A stretch of 64,000 nt of DNA from CAZPZZ01 sp964591245 (GCA_964591245.1 CAZPZZ010000002.1:1-64000); one strand, 5' to 3'; shown: positions 18,009-27,643, counted from the first letter of the stretch. Made by a program: numbers and translations. Notes: a model not told the origin generated them from the sequence alone.

Positions 18009-19898
18009 ATGACAGACTTTACCCCCAACGAGTTCAAGGCTGGCCACGACGACGTGACGCAGCCTATGCTCCTGCTGCGATTTGCGGTGGTGCTGGCGTT
18101 TGTCGCGCTTGGTGTCGGCTTCTGGCTTCTGCAGATTGCCCAGCACGATAAGTATCATCGGCTTGCCGAAAGGAACCACCAACGTACGCTGGCCCTGACC
18201 GCTCCGCGGGGAGCGGTCTTCGACCGTGACGGTCGCGTGCTGGTTCAAAACCGAAATTCGCTGAATATCTCTGTCGTTCCCGAGCAGGTCGATGATCTGG
18301 AGGGCATGCTGGTCTTGCTCTCTGAGGTTGCTGAGGTTCCACTCCCGAGTTTACGGGGGATTCTCGAACGGCACCGACGCGATCCCGTCTATCGACCGGT
18401 GGTACTGGTTCGTGATGCGAGCCTTGTTCAAGTGGCGGCCGTCGCGGCGCGTGCGCGGGAGCTTCCAGGCCTCTTTGTTCAGCAGCTTCCCACCCGCTAC
18501 TACCCAGCTCGACAGGTTGGTGCGCATTTGTTCGGCTACGTCGGCGAGGTCAGCGACGCCCAACTGCGGTTGGACGAGTTTGCCGACGTTCGCAGTGGTA
18601 CGGTGGTCGGTAAGTCGGGAATCGAACGCGTCTACAACCAACTGCTGATGGGGTTCGACGGTGCCCGTCGCGTTGTTGTCGACAACATTGGTCGTGAGAT
18701 CGACACGATTGGGGAAGTTCCCCCCGTCGAAGGTCGGCAGCTTCAGCTCACCCTCGACTTCGATCTGCAGCAAGCTGCAGAAGATGCATTCCGGGCCTCT
18801 GGCTTTGACGGGGCGGCGGTGGTGCTTGATCCACGCTCGGGCGAAATCCTCGCGTTTGTCAGCCTTCCGGCCTATGACCCGAACGCGTTCGCGCTGGGGA
18901 TCGACAGTGAGACGTGGGCAACGCTCAACCGCGATTGGCGCCGTCCCTTGAACAATCGGGTCCTGCGTGGGCGCTACTCGCCAGGGTCGACGTTCAAGAT
19001 TGCCATGGCGGTTGCCGCGATCGAAGAAGGGGTCGTGGACCCGGATTTCCGTGTAATGTGTGGTGGTGGAGGGCGTTACTACGGTCGTTTCTACCAGTGC
19101 CACTCGACCCACGGGTCGGTCGATATGCGGGAGGCGCTCGAGAAGTCCTGCAATACGTATTTCTATACCCTCGGCGAACGGATGCAGATCGACCAAATCC
19201 ACAAGTGGGCCACCGCGTTGGGGTTGGGTGAATTTACGGGGGTTGACCTTCCTCACGAGGTCCGTGGGTTGGTTCCCTCGACCACCTGGAAACGAGAGCG
19301 GCGCAACGAACCTTGGTATCCTGGTGAGACGATTTCCGTGGCGATTGGCCAAGGGCCGGTCTCGGTTACCCCTATCTCTCTAGCCGTGATGATGGCTACT
19401 ATTGCGAATGGGGGCACCCGCGTGACGCCCCATTTATTGAAAGCCGTGAACGACGGGAACGGTTTTGAGCCGATACCTCGTCCGGTACCTCAATCCCGAG
19501 TCGAGATAAGCCCAGAAACCCTCGAGGCGGTTACCGAGGGGCTCTGGTACGTGGTCAATCGGGCTGGAACCGGAGGGCGTGGTCGTATCGAAGGTAAGGA
19601 TGTGTTCGGGAAGACCGGGACCGCACAGGTGATCTCTTTGCAGGGGCGTGCCGCCGCCGGTGATACCGAGCGAGATCTCAGAGACCATGGATGGTTCGTG
19701 TTTGCCGCGCCGGCTGGTGCGCCCGAGATCGCAGGGGTAGTGTTCGGTGAACACAACGAACACGGCTATTTGTCGGCGCCGATTGCGAAGCAGGTAATGG
19801 AGACCTACTTTGCGAAGAAAGAGGAACGCTCCCGTCTGGCGCTTCCCAGGATAGCTCCGCCGGAGACGGACCCGGCGTTGGCGGCGGCCAATGAGTAA
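18009..19898 (+). CDS. mrdA: Penicillin-binding protein 2 (elongation transpeptidase)
   Basis: PBP2 is the monofunctional class B transpeptidase of the elongasome and works with RodA. The 629-residue protein has one membrane helix (about 20-43), a dimerisation/pedestal domain containing APRGAVFDRDGRVL, and a transpeptidase domain. Motifs are S327-TF-K330 (GSTFK), S380-C-N and K535-TG. Cysteines at VMCGGGG and FYQCHS near the active site suggest the zinc or disulfide-bearing loop seen in some PBP2 proteins, which is an inference. It lies 61 bases after mreD and 12 bases before the rodA start. Confidence 0.95.
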   Translation: MTDFTPNEFKAGHDDVTQPMLLLRFAVVLAFVALGVGFWLLQIAQHDKYHRLAERNHQRTLALTAPRGAVFDRDGRVLVQNRNSLNISVVPEQVDDLEGMLVLLSEVAEVPLPSLRGILERHRRDPVYRPVVLVRDASLVQVAAVAARARELPGLFVQQLPTRYYPARQVGAHLFGYVGEVSDAQLRLDEFADVRSGTVVGKSGIERVYNQLLMGFDGARRVVVDNIGREIDTIGEVPPVEGRQLQLTLDFDLQQAAEDAFRASGFDGAAVVLDPRSGEILAFVSLPAYDPNAFALGIDSETWATLNRDWRRPLNNRVLRGRYSPGSTFKIAMAVAAIEEGVVDPDFRVMCGGGGRYYGRFYQCHSTHGSVDMREALEKSCNTYFYTLGERMQIDQIHKWATALGLGEFTGVDLPHEVRGLVPSTTWKRERRNEPWYPGETISVAIGQGPVSVTPISLAVMMATIANGGTRVTPHLLKAVNDGNGFEPIPRPVPQSRVEISPETLEAVTEGLWYVVNRAGTGGRGRIEGKDVFGKTGTAQVISLQGRAAAGDTERDLRDHGWFVFAAPAGAPEIAGVVFGEHNEHGYLSAPIAKQVMETYFAKKEERSRLALPRIAPPETDPALAAANE

Positions 19899-19910
19899 CC
19901 GAGAGTCTTG

Positions 19911-21011
19911 ATGCTGGAGCAGAGACTGTATCGTCACATCGATTGGTTGCTTCTGGCGGCCCTGATATTGCTATGTTGCATCGGGGTCATGATGATTTAC
20001 AGCACCACCTACGATCCGTCGGCCGGAATGGCGAGTTCGTTGGTCTCTACCCAGCTCTGGGCGCTTGGGCTGGGGGGATTGGCCTTGGCCGTGACGTTGT
20101 CCATCGACTATCGGTGGTTCGCTGATTCGGCGTTGGTGATCTTTATCGGGCTGCTTGTTCTGGTTGGCTATGCGTTGTTCTTCGGGACAACTGGGGGCGG
20201 CGCTCGTCGCTGGATTGATCTGGGCGTGTTTAATTTGCAGCCATCTGAGTTTGCGCGCTCGGTCGTGGCGCTGACGCTCGCCGCCGCGCTCGCGCACCGT
20301 CGCCGTGGGCCACTCACTGGAAAAGCCTGGCTGCTGACTGGTGTTGTATTGGGGTTGCCCTTTCTCTTGATCGCCCAGCAGCCAGATCTCGGCACGGCCG
20401 TGACGTTACTGCCTGTGGCGTTTGCGATTCTGGTCTTCGCGGGGTTACCGCTGCGTTATGTCGCGGTGCTTGTCCTGTTAGCCGTCCTGTCGGCTCCGGT
20501 GGCTTGGGCCTACGGGCTCGAGGACTACCAGCGACAGCGAATTTCGAGCTTTTTGGATCCGGAACAGGATGCCCAGGGGGCTGGGTATCAGCAGATCCAG
20601 GCACGTATTACCGTTGGTTCTGGGGGCCCAATCGGAAAAGGGTTCCTCAAGGGGACGCAGAGTCAGTACAACTTTCTTCCGGTAGCACACAACGATTTTA
20701 TCTTTTCTGTTTTGGCCGAAGAGCAGGGTTTCTTGGGGGTAATTATCTCTCTCGGGTTGTATCTCTTCGTCATTCTGCGGGGACTCGAGGCTGCCAGGCT
20801 CGCGAAGGACCGTCTGGGAACCTACCTCGTCGTCGGCATAATGTCAGGATTTGCATTTCAGGTGATTTACAACGTTGCGATGTCGGCGGGACTCGCGCCG
20901 GTGAAAGGGTTGACGTTGCCGTTAATGAGCTACGGTGGCTCATCCGTTATTGCTACGCTAGCGGCGTTTGGGCTCATTCTTAACGTGAGGATGAGAAGAT
21001 TTACGAACTAG
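19911..21011 (+). CDS. rodA: RodA lipid II glycosyltransferase (SEDS family)
   Basis: RodA polymerises lipid II during lateral wall growth in partnership with PBP2. About 366 residues from ATG 19911 (a TTG lies three bases upstream) form around ten membrane helices. Family motifs are visible: GGGARRWIDLGVFNLQPSEF in the first half, DLGTAVTLLP, the large loop with GSGGPIGKGFLKGTQSQ and NDFIFSVLAEEQGF, and the terminal PLMSYGGSS. The WID in the first motif and the KGT/LPVAHND region match RodA more than FtsW. Confidence 0.95.
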   Translation: MLEQRLYRHIDWLLLAALILLCCIGVMMIYSTTYDPSAGMASSLVSTQLWALGLGGLALAVTLSIDYRWFADSALVIFIGLLVLVGYALFFGTTGGGARRWIDLGVFNLQPSEFARSVVALTLAAALAHRRRGPLTGKAWLLTGVVLGLPFLLIAQQPDLGTAVTLLPVAFAILVFAGLPLRYVAVLVLLAVLSAPVAWAYGLEDYQRQRISSFLDPEQDAQGAGYQQIQARITVGSGGPIGKGFLKGTQSQYNFLPVAHNDFIFSVLAEEQGFLGVIISLGLYLFVILRGLEAARLAKDRLGTYLVVGIMSGFAFQVIYNVAMSAGLAPVKGLTLPLMSYGGSSVIATLAAFGLILNVRMRRFTN

Positions 21012-21017
21012 GGCTTA

Positions 21018-21047
21018 GGGGGCATCGACGCACGAACGGGAGCCCCC
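21018..21047 (+). other. Stem-loop after rodA
   Basis: GGGGGC at 21018-21023 can pair with GCCCCC at 21042-21047 across an 18-base loop. No U-run follows on the plus strand, so this is not a standard intrinsic terminator. It sits in the 238-base gap before rng and might be a processing site, a weak attenuator, or chance in a GC-rich gap. Confidence 0.3.
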
Positions 21048-21249
21048 CCAATTCACACGTCGGCGATTCCAGTCCGCAAGGAGAGGGAGCCGCCGGCACG
21101 GCAGTGGTCGAGATTAGCGATGCATATCGCCTTGAGCCGGATCGTCCCGTTGACGCGCGTGAGTGCAGAGCGGCGGTGGGTCCGAGCCAGAGAGGCTTCC
21201 GTGAGTGGATGCCGAACTCGGTTCTATTGCCGCAGCGGGAGTGCCATTG

Positions 21250-22869
21250 ATGAACAAGGAGATGATCATCTCCGCCAGCGGTCACGAGACGATGGCCGCC
21301 ATTCTGGAAGACGACGAGGTCGTCGAGGTTTTCGTCGAGCGCGACAAGTCGCGCAGCGTCGCCGGGAATGTCTACAAAGGGCGCGTGTCGAAGGTGCTGC
21401 CTGGCATGCAGGCGGCCTTTGTCGATCTTGGCCTTGAGCGAGACGGCTTTCTCTACGTTTCCGACGTCATCGATCCGATGGCCGCTTTGGATGTGGACGC
21501 TACCGATGCCGAGGGCGCGGAGCTTTCCGATACAGAGGACAGCGGAGAGGAGTCGGCAGAGGGAACGGCAGAAAGTAGCGCGGCGCGGCCAAGTAGTGGC
21601 GCGGGGCGTGGGCGCCGTGGCCGAGGACGCGATCGTGACCGGCACGCGCCTGAGCAGCCAATCGACAAACTCCTGACGGCTGGGCAAGAGATTGTCGTCC
21701 AGGTGGTCAAGGAACCATTGGGTACCAAAGGAGCCAGGATAACGTCCCATGTGACGATTCCAGGTCGTTTCCTCGTCTACATGCCAACAGTCGAACATAT
21801 TGGCGTGTCTCGAAAGATCGTCTCCCGTGAACAGCGAGGCCGTCTGCGGCGGATTGTGCGGGATTTTCGTGCCGAGCATGAGATGCCTGGCGGTGTAATC
21901 ATCCGCACGGCAGCGGCGGATCGTCCGGAAGAGGATATCCTCAGCGACCTGGCGTATTTTCACGAGTTATGGTCGGAGACCCTGAAGAAAGGCGAAAACC
22001 AACGGGCTCCGGCGGTGATCCATCGTGAAGAAAGTCTTGTCGCCAAGTTGTTACGTGACCTGCTGACCGAGGACTTTTCGGTTATTCGGATTGACCATCG
22101 CGGGGAGTACCGCAAGGCCGTCAAGCTGATCGAGCGGATCATGCCGGATGTGTTGTCCCGGGTGCATCACTACGACAAGAATTTCCCGATCTTCGAAGAG
22201 TACGGGGTGCAGTCGGAAATTGACAAAGCACTTCGGAGCAAGGTCTGGCTGAAGTCCGGTGGCTATCTGGTCATCAATCAAACTGAGGCGCTGGGCGCCA
22301 TCGACGTCAACACGGGGCGGTACGTGGGCAAGCGGACCGGCCGGTTGGAGGACACTATCGTCAAGACCAATTTAGAGGCCGCTCGGGAGATTGTCAGGCA
22401 GATTCGCCTACGAGACCTCGGGGGCATTATTGTGCTCGATTTCATCGATATGGAGGAGCGCAAGAATAGGCAGAAGGTCTATCAGACATTCGAACAGGAA
22501 AGTCGTCGCGATCGGTCCCCGTCGAAGGCCGTGCAGGTCTCTGAATTTGGCTTGATTATCACGACGCGCAAGCGAGTTAAACAAAGCCTCGAGCGCCAAC
22601 TCACGGACCCGTGTCCGTACTGTTCTGGCAGCGCAGTCGTGAAGTCGACATCGACCATCTGTTCCGAAATTTTGTCCGAGTTGCAGAAACTTGGTGCTGA
22701 TCTAAACGGACATCGGGTACAGCTTCGGGTGAATCCCGATGTGGCGCGTGCCCTGAAGGCGGAGGAGCGGGGAGTCCTGAAGGCGATCGAGCGGTCTCTC
22801 GGAAAAGCTATTACCCTACGCTCAGACGCGATCTTGCATCATGAACAGTTCGACGTAATGGCGATGTGA
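21250..22869 (+). CDS. rng: Ribonuclease G/E family endoribonuclease
   Basis: This single-strand-specific endoribonuclease processes rRNA and turns over mRNA. From ATG 21250 (site gcgggag) it has 539 residues, close to RNase G in length, with no long E-type scaffold tail. The N-terminal S1 domain is split by an insertion (about 82-137) that is first acidic and then Arg/Gly-rich. The catalytic DNase I-like part has the metal-binding aspartates in ALGAIDVNTG (D352) and IIVLDFIDME (D397). The zinc-link CPYC is at 455-458. The shape-gene neighbourhood parallels E. coli, where cafA (rng) follows mreBCD. Confidence 0.95.
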   Translation: MNKEMIISASGHETMAAILEDDEVVEVFVERDKSRSVAGNVYKGRVSKVLPGMQAAFVDLGLERDGFLYVSDVIDPMAALDVDATDAEGAELSDTEDSGEESAEGTAESSAARPSSGAGRGRRGRGRDRDRHAPEQPIDKLLTAGQEIVVQVVKEPLGTKGARITSHVTIPGRFLVYMPTVEHIGVSRKIVSREQRGRLRRIVRDFRAEHEMPGGVIIRTAAADRPEEDILSDLAYFHELWSETLKKGENQRAPAVIHREESLVAKLLRDLLTEDFSVIRIDHRGEYRKAVKLIERIMPDVLSRVHHYDKNFPIFEEYGVQSEIDKALRSKVWLKSGGYLVINQTEALGAIDVNTGRYVGKRTGRLEDTIVKTNLEAAREIVRQIRLRDLGGIIVLDFIDMEERKNRQKVYQTFEQESRRDRSPSKAVQVSEFGLIITTRKRVKQSLERQLTDPCPYCSGSAVVKSTSTICSEILSELQKLGADLNGHRVQLRVNPDVARALKAEERGVLKAIERSLGKAITLRSDAILHHEQFDVMAM

Positions 22870-23006
22870 GCCGTGGGGGAGGGCAATCCGCGATCCTTGG
22901 TGCGGCGATGAACTGTCAATCGAGAGGATACGGGAGCCAGAAATCGATGGTACGCCACTGGCAAGAGGGCGAGGGTTGAGCAGGAGAAGGTAGGCGTGCG
23001 AAAGCG

Positions 23007-23462
23007 TTAGCTGACGACCAGGTGAATGAAATAATGCGTGTCGCTTTGGTTCACCCAGATCCGTAGATACTCGTTCTCTCGCAGAGTTTCGATTCGTGCC
23101 GTGCCACTCGCTGGCGGTGCACTCTTCGCGACATCGGAGATCTCGCTTCCGGGCACAATACTCACGACTTCCCGACCTTGCACTGTACCAGCTTGGCGGA
23201 ACTCCACCCACCGTTCCAGGACAGCAAGTTGGCCTGGAGCCTCTGGGTCGGCCTGGGCTGCTGTGACGAAGACGTCGTAGGCGCCGGAGACCAGGGTCTC
23301 GCCGTTGGCCATGACCTGTCTCGGGAGTTCGACGGAGCCCAGGCTCACTTCGCCGGTCGGCACATTGACCTCTCCCGGGGCGGATTGTGCGGCGAGGTTG
23401 GTGATCGCGAATCCAAGAACAGCACAGGCTGCAAAGAATTTGACACACCTTTGTTGATTCAT
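23007..23462 (-). CDS. Secreted hypothetical protein
   Basis: The 151-residue product has a signal peptide (MNQQRCVKFFAACAVLGFAI, cleavage near AAQS). The mature part contains VELPRQVMANGETLVSGAYDVFVT and a C-terminal ENEYLRIWVNQSDTHYFIHLVV, both beta-rich. The GAYDVFVT segment with a preceding VLADG-like element resembles small secreted proteins frequent in Acidobacteria. I cannot assign a function. It stands alone between rng and the alkyltransferase-like gene. Confidence 0.75.
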   Translation of the reverse strand: MNQQRCVKFFAACAVLGFAITNLAAQSAPGEVNVPTGEVSLGSVELPRQVMANGETLVSGAYDVFVTAAQADPEAPGQLAVLERWVEFRQAGTVQGREVVSIVPGSEISDVAKSAPPASGTARIETLRENEYLRIWVNQSDTHYFIHLVVS

Positions 23463-23578
23463 ACGTCCTCCACACCGGGTGCTATGCTCGGTCGGAGCAG
23501 CCGAACCGATAGCGCCTCATCATACCAGAAACGCCGTACCTTGCCTGCCGTCGAGTGTGAGATCGGCGCTCCAGTTTG

Positions 23579-23896
23579 CTACAGCCGTGTCGGCCAGCGG
23601 ATGGCAGGAAAGTGACGGATCGTTGTGCGGGCGATCACCAATCCCTCCCGTTGGAGTAGCTGTCGCTTCAGGGCGGGATCACTGTAGCCACCCAGGCGTC
23701 CCCCAGCTCCAACGACCCGATGGCACGGGACACTGGGCGAGCGACAGGTGCGCATGATAGAGCCGACCCGGCGCCAGGCCCGTGGCCGCCCCGCGAGAGC
23801 CGCAACGTCTCCATATGTCGAGACGCGCCCCGGTGGAATTCGACGGACCACGTGCAGGACGCGCGCTTGAAAGGATCCGGTGCTGTCAGCAGGCAC
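23579..23896 (-). CDS. MGMT-family (alkyltransferase-like) protein
   Basis: This 105-residue protein consists only of the DNA-binding/active-site domain of O6-alkylguanine-DNA alkyltransferase. It has the helix-turn-helix IPPGRVSTYGDVAALAG with a following arginine-finger-like segment GRPRAWRRVGSIMR, and the active-site box SVPCHRVVGAGGRLGGY. The acceptor cysteine is retained, unlike classic alkyltransferase-like proteins in which it is usually Trp. It may therefore repair or flag O6-alkylguanine. It lacks the N-terminal domain of full-length Ogt. It lies 28 bases downstream of the DinB gene on the same strand. Confidence 0.88.
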   Translation of the reverse strand: MPADSTGSFQARVLHVVRRIPPGRVSTYGDVAALAGRPRAWRRVGSIMRTCRSPSVPCHRVVGAGGRLGGYSDPALKRQLLQREGLVIARTTIRHFPAIRWPTRL

Positions 23897-23924
23897 AAAT
23901 TTGGCCAGATGGAACGTCGGGAGC

Positions 23925-24440
23925 TTAGCCCTTGGGTGTGGTTTTCCAGATCTCGTGGATCACGCCAGCCTGAATGAGCTTCGTCGCGAAAACAATCTGA
24001 CCGGCGTGCGTTGTGAAGTGCAGCACCTGATTCATGATGATTTCCGCGTACGTCGCGGGTGTGCCGGTCAGGTCGGTCACTTCGGAGAGCTGGGTGGGGT
24101 CAAACTGTCGGAGGGCCTGGTCGGCTTCCAGCATCGCCGTGTCGAAATGGGCTTGGAGCGTTTCCTTGTTTGGCGGTGTGACTGTTCCACGGCCGGCCTC
24201 GAACTCGGCATCGCGGTCTCGTTGATAACCGCTGTTGCCCACGCCGTGCCCAATGTAGAAGCGAGTCGACCCAGCCAGATGAAGCACTAGGTTACCGATG
24301 GCGTTGGATTCCTCATTGGAGCGCCACCAGAGCTGACCATCGTTGAGAGCCTCGAGACAGGTGCGTACCTGTCCGGCTTGATGTGTGATGAGGCGCGCCC
24401 GCGCCAGTTCCAGAAGAGTGCGGTTGCTTTCGTCGGTCAT
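23925..24440 (-). CDS. DinB-family four-helix protein (DUF1572-like)
   Basis: The 171-residue protein fits the DinB/YfiT helical bundle. Histidines typical of the metal site occur at NLVLHLAGSTRFYIGH (helix 2) and QVLHFTTHAGQIVF (helix 4). DinB-like proteins include metal-dependent thiol S-transferases that use bacillithiol or mycothiol, and many members of unknown role. Given the YtxJ and YpdA genes elsewhere in the window, a thiol transferase role is attractive but unproven. It is cytoplasmic and probably cotranscribed with the downstream alkyltransferase-like gene. Confidence 0.82.
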   Translation of the reverse strand: MTDESNRTLLELARARLITHQAGQVRTCLEALNDGQLWWRSNEESNAIGNLVLHLAGSTRFYIGHGVGNSGYQRDRDAEFEAGRGTVTPPNKETLQAHFDTAMLEADQALRQFDPTQLSEVTDLTGTPATYAEIIMNQVLHFTTHAGQIVFATKLIQAGVIHEIWKTTPKG

Positions 24441-24532
24441 AACGGCTTAGTCAGCACTAGAGGGGCTGAAACGAGAGTTTCGAGACGCGCCCGTGCCGCG
24501 GAGGGTGCCACTCAGGCCGTCGCTCCGCGTAG

Positions 24533-24988
24533 TTACGCTCGCCGGACAATTGGTAGATAGCATACCCCAGCCATCACGACATCGTAGATCGCACAGGCAG
24601 TGGCGTACCAATCGGGGAGTGAGTCGGCCGGAAGAACACTGGCACCATGAATCAGGTCTACGATGGCATGTCCGCCGAATCCCACGGTCAACATGGTAAG
24701 TGCGATGTGAGGGGACTGAGTCACTGCGACTGAGGCCAGCATCAGAAAACCGATGGCGAGGGCGATGTCGACGCCACTGCCTGCGGTTGCCGCCTGAGCG
24801 AGCGAGAAGCCGATGTAAGTGCCCGCGACCAAGGCCAGGACCAATGCCGCGAATTGGGCAAGTCGAAGCTCGGCGACTAGCCGTGTCGGCGATGCCGGGT
24901 CGCTCTGTATCGCGTGTCTGGACAACCGAATCATCGCAAACGCGATAAGGATAGAAGTCACGGCAAGGGCACGGGCTGCGTCGGTCAT
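24533..24988 (-). CDS. Four-helix integral membrane protein, unknown function
   Basis: From ATG 24988 the protein has 151 residues with about four hydrophobic helices: near the start, around LAQFAALVLALVAGTYIGF, around ALAIGFLMLASVAV, and at the C-terminus. A GGHAIVDLIHG segment carries two histidines. The frame is open to 25102, but that extension has poor protein character. No ribosome site is obvious, so the exact start is uncertain. I do not recognise the family. Confidence 0.6.
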   Translation of the reverse strand: MTDAARALAVTSILIAFAMIRLSRHAIQSDPASPTRLVAELRLAQFAALVLALVAGTYIGFSLAQAATAGSGVDIALAIGFLMLASVAVTQSPHIALTMLTVGFGGHAIVDLIHGASVLPADSLPDWYATACAIYDVVMAGVCYLPIVRRA

Positions 24989-25126
24989 GGATGTTGTCAC
25001 CGGATGGTAGAGCTGTCCGCGTGGATCGCTATCGTAGCCGGCTCCGGGGCGCAGCGCCATCCCGGGGGCCTGGTCTTTGCAGTTGATCACTTCCTGGGAC
25101 AAGGTTGATCACCCTGTGATCCGCAT

Positions 25127-26497
25127 ATGATCAGCGCCGTCATGCTTACTTTGCTCTCGGGCCGCTCCGTTCCTGCTGATTGGCGACCACGTCTCGTCTT
25201 AGCTCTCGTGGCAGTGTCGTTAGGGGGAGCTGCGTTGTGGCTGCAGGACGTGATTGACCCGCGTTTCCGCGCGGTGGCAGGCATCGTGGCGTTTCTATCG
25301 GTGGCTGGAGCCTGTTCCGCACATCTGTCCGCGGTCAACCTCCGGCTTGTGGTCAGTGGTGTTGCCCTGCAGGTTGCCCTGGCAATCTTCATTCTAAAAT
25401 TTGAGGTGGCAGGCGTACGTCTCGGCTACGAATTCTTCGCGTGGGCGGCGGCCGTTGCGACTCAGTTCTTGGAATTCACCAATGCGGGTTCCCAATTTGT
25501 ATTTGGCGTGCTGGCGGATCCTGTTCAGATGGGGGAACAATTCTCCGATGGCTTCGTACTGGCGTTTGCATCCCTACCCATTCTCATTTTCATGTCATCG
25601 GTGTTCATGGTGCTCTACCACCTGGGAGTGCTCCAGCTTGTAGTGAAGGTCATGGCCCGGGTTATGGCCCGGATCATGGGTACCAGCGGCGCCGAGAGTC
25701 TGTCAGCGGCGGCGAATGTGTTCTTGGGAGTCACGGAGGCGCCGATCGCCGTTCGGCCCTACATCATGAGGATGACGCAGTCGGAATTGCTTGCGCTGAT
25801 GACGGGGGGATTAGCGACGATTGCTGGTTCGGTGATGGCGATTTATATCAGCTTGGGCGCAGATCCGGTGGGTGTCTTGACGACCAGCGTGATGGCGGCC
25901 CCGTGTGGTCTCTACCTGGCGAAGATTCTGCTACCAGAACAGGAGGTTCCCGAAACGACGGGCACCGTGCGAATGGAGGTTGAGCGTGAGCACGTTAATG
26001 TTATCGATGCGTTAGCGGCCGGGGCTTCAGACGGTACCAGACTGGCGATCAATGTGGGGGCGATGCTTATTGCGTTTCTTGCTTGTATCGCGATGGTTGA
26101 TCACGGTCTTGGGGTCGTGCACCGCGACTTGTCGCTGGCTGTAATTTTCGGATGGCTGTTCGCGCCGGTCGCAGCGTTATTGGGGGTGGCGTCAGTAGAT
26201 CTTCCAATGGTCTCTGACTTGCTAGGGACGAAGCTGGCGACCAACGAATTCGTTGCGTTCATCAAGCTGAACACGGCCTATCTCGACCGTATGACCGACC
26301 ATACGCGAGTCGTGGTGACGTTTGCGTTAACAGGTTTTGCTAACTTCGGATCACTTGGAATATTGCTCGGAGGTATCGGTGGCCTTGCTCCGGCCCGGCG
26401 GCCTGATCTGGCCCGGCTGGGCCCAAAGGCTCTGTTGGGTGGTTTTCTGGCGACGTTGATCAATGCAGCGATTGCCTCAGTGCTGGTAGAGCATTAG
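25127..26497 (+). CDS. nupC: Concentrative nucleoside transporter (NupC/CNT family)
   Basis: This inner-membrane permease imports nucleosides with sodium or protons. The 456-residue protein has the CNT layout of about ten helices. Family signatures include QFVFGVL, the segment GTSGAESLSAAANVFLGVTE with APIAVRPYI following (substrate-binding region), LMTGGLATIAGSVMA, and near the C-terminus LTGFANFGSLGILLGGIGGL. It is followed after about 75 bases by mtnA, so import of nucleosides may be linked with methylthioadenosine salvage, though the linkage is only positional. Confidence 0.93.
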   Translation: MISAVMLTLLSGRSVPADWRPRLVLALVAVSLGGAALWLQDVIDPRFRAVAGIVAFLSVAGACSAHLSAVNLRLVVSGVALQVALAIFILKFEVAGVRLGYEFFAWAAAVATQFLEFTNAGSQFVFGVLADPVQMGEQFSDGFVLAFASLPILIFMSSVFMVLYHLGVLQLVVKVMARVMARIMGTSGAESLSAAANVFLGVTEAPIAVRPYIMRMTQSELLALMTGGLATIAGSVMAIYISLGADPVGVLTTSVMAAPCGLYLAKILLPEQEVPETTGTVRMEVEREHVNVIDALAAGASDGTRLAINVGAMLIAFLACIAMVDHGLGVVHRDLSLAVIFGWLFAPVAALLGVASVDLPMVSDLLGTKLATNEFVAFIKLNTAYLDRMTDHTRVVVTFALTGFANFGSLGILLGGIGGLAPARRPDLARLGPKALLGGFLATLINAAIASVLVEH

Positions 26498-26572
26498 CCT
26501 CTCTGCGGCTGGCGCGGCGGCGTTGCGCGAATTCGCTATCATTGAAGGCTCGGTATCGGAGGATAGGCGCAG

Positions 26573-27643
26573 ATGTTGCCAACTATTGGCTGGGAAGACG
26601 GCGAAGTCGTGATGGTGGACCAGCGGAAGTTACCTTCTCGCGAGGTATATGTCCGCTGTCGTACGGCTCGGGAGGTGGCCAAGGCTATCCGTACCATGGT
26701 CATTCGTGGCGCGCCCGCGATCGGGGTAGCCGCGGCAATGGGAATTGCACTGGAGTTGCGTCGAAGCACGGCGTCGGGTACGACGCAGTTGGCCAAAGAG
26801 TTTTATCGCGCATGCGACCTACTGGCCGAGACACGCCCGACGGCCGTCAACCTGTTTTGGGCAATTCAGCGTATGAAACGTGTGTTTGCGGACGCGATGC
26901 GTGCCGGTCATTCGACTGACGAACTGAAAGCCGCCCTGGAGAGTGAGGCGCGGGGTGTGCATGACGAGGACGTCGCGAATTGCCGTGCGCTCGGCCGTCA
27001 TGGGGCGGCCGTGGTGCCAACGGAGGCCAACGTGTTGACCCACTGCAATGCGGGCGCGCTAGCGACGGGCGGGTATGGTTCTGCGCTCGGGGTGGTGCGG
27101 GCTGCCGTGGAATCAGGTAAGCGTGTCGCCGTGTACGCCGATGAGACACGACCGTTCTTGCAGGGAGCGCGGCTTACGGCATGGGAGCTTGTTCGCGAGG
27201 GTATCGAGACGACTGTCATTACAGATGGCATGTCCGGGTCGCTCATGCGTGCCGGACGGGTTGACGTGGTCGTTGTTGGGGCGGACCGGATTGCCGCCAA
27301 TGGGGACGTTGCTAACAAGATTGGCACATATACGGTCGCTGTGCTCGCGAAGGAACACGGTGTCCCCTTCTATGTGGCGGCCCCGGTGTCGACCATTGAT
27401 CTTGAGACCCTGGATGGGACGGAGATTCCCATCGAAGAGCGGGACGCTCGTGAAATCACGCATTTGGGGGCTACCCAGCTGACACCGACGGAGGCGAGTG
27501 TCTGGAATCCAGCATTCGATGTGACACCAGCTTCGTTCGTCGCCGGAATTATCACGGAGTATGGCATTTGTCATGCGCCGTTTACTGAGAGTCTACGAGC
27601 GGTGTGTACCCAAGCGGAGCAGGAAAGGAACGACGTGAAGTGA
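26573..27643 (+). CDS. mtnA: S-methyl-5-thioribose-1-phosphate isomerase
   Basis: MtnA converts methylthioribose-1-phosphate to methylthioribulose-1-phosphate in methionine salvage. The 356-residue protein has the family motifs [36 protein letters not shown] (catalytic Cys) and [21 protein letters not shown] (catalytic Asp). Its length is normal. A ggaggatagg site precedes the ATG. The stop overlaps the GTG start of tsaD. No other methionine-salvage gene (mtnK, mtnB, mtnC, mtnD) is in the window, so in this genome it may act in a shortened or alternative salvage route. Confidence 0.96.
   Translation: MLPTIGWEDGEVVMVDQRKLPSREVYVRCRTAREVAKAIRTMVIRGAPAIGVAAAMGIALELRRSTASGTTQLAKEFYRACDLLAETRPTAVNLFWAIQRMKRVFADAMRAGHSTDELKAALESEARGVHDEDVANCRALGRHGAAVVPTEANVLTHCNAGALATGGYGSALGVVRAAVESGKRVAVYADETRPFLQGARLTAWELVREGIETTVITDGMSGSLMRAGRVDVVVVGADRIAANGDVANKIGTYTVAVLAKEHGVPFYVAAPVSTIDLETLDGTEIPIEERDAREITHLGATQLTPTEASVWNPAFDVTPASFVAGIITEYGICHAPFTESLRAVCTQAEQERNDVK

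Noticed and set aside
18351..19352. 333-codon minus-strand open frame inside mrdA
   Set aside because: Antisense to the PBP2 catalytic domain with all motifs intact on the plus strand; no ribosome site or protein family features.
21018..21047. Intrinsic terminator after rodA
   Set aside because: The stem lacks a T-run and has an 18-base loop, and rng follows in the same direction, so a strong terminator is unlikely.
21001..21963. 320-codon open frame on the minus strand across rng
   Set aside because: It is antisense to the well-conserved RNase G/E gene and shows no motif; a shadow of GC-rich coding sequence.
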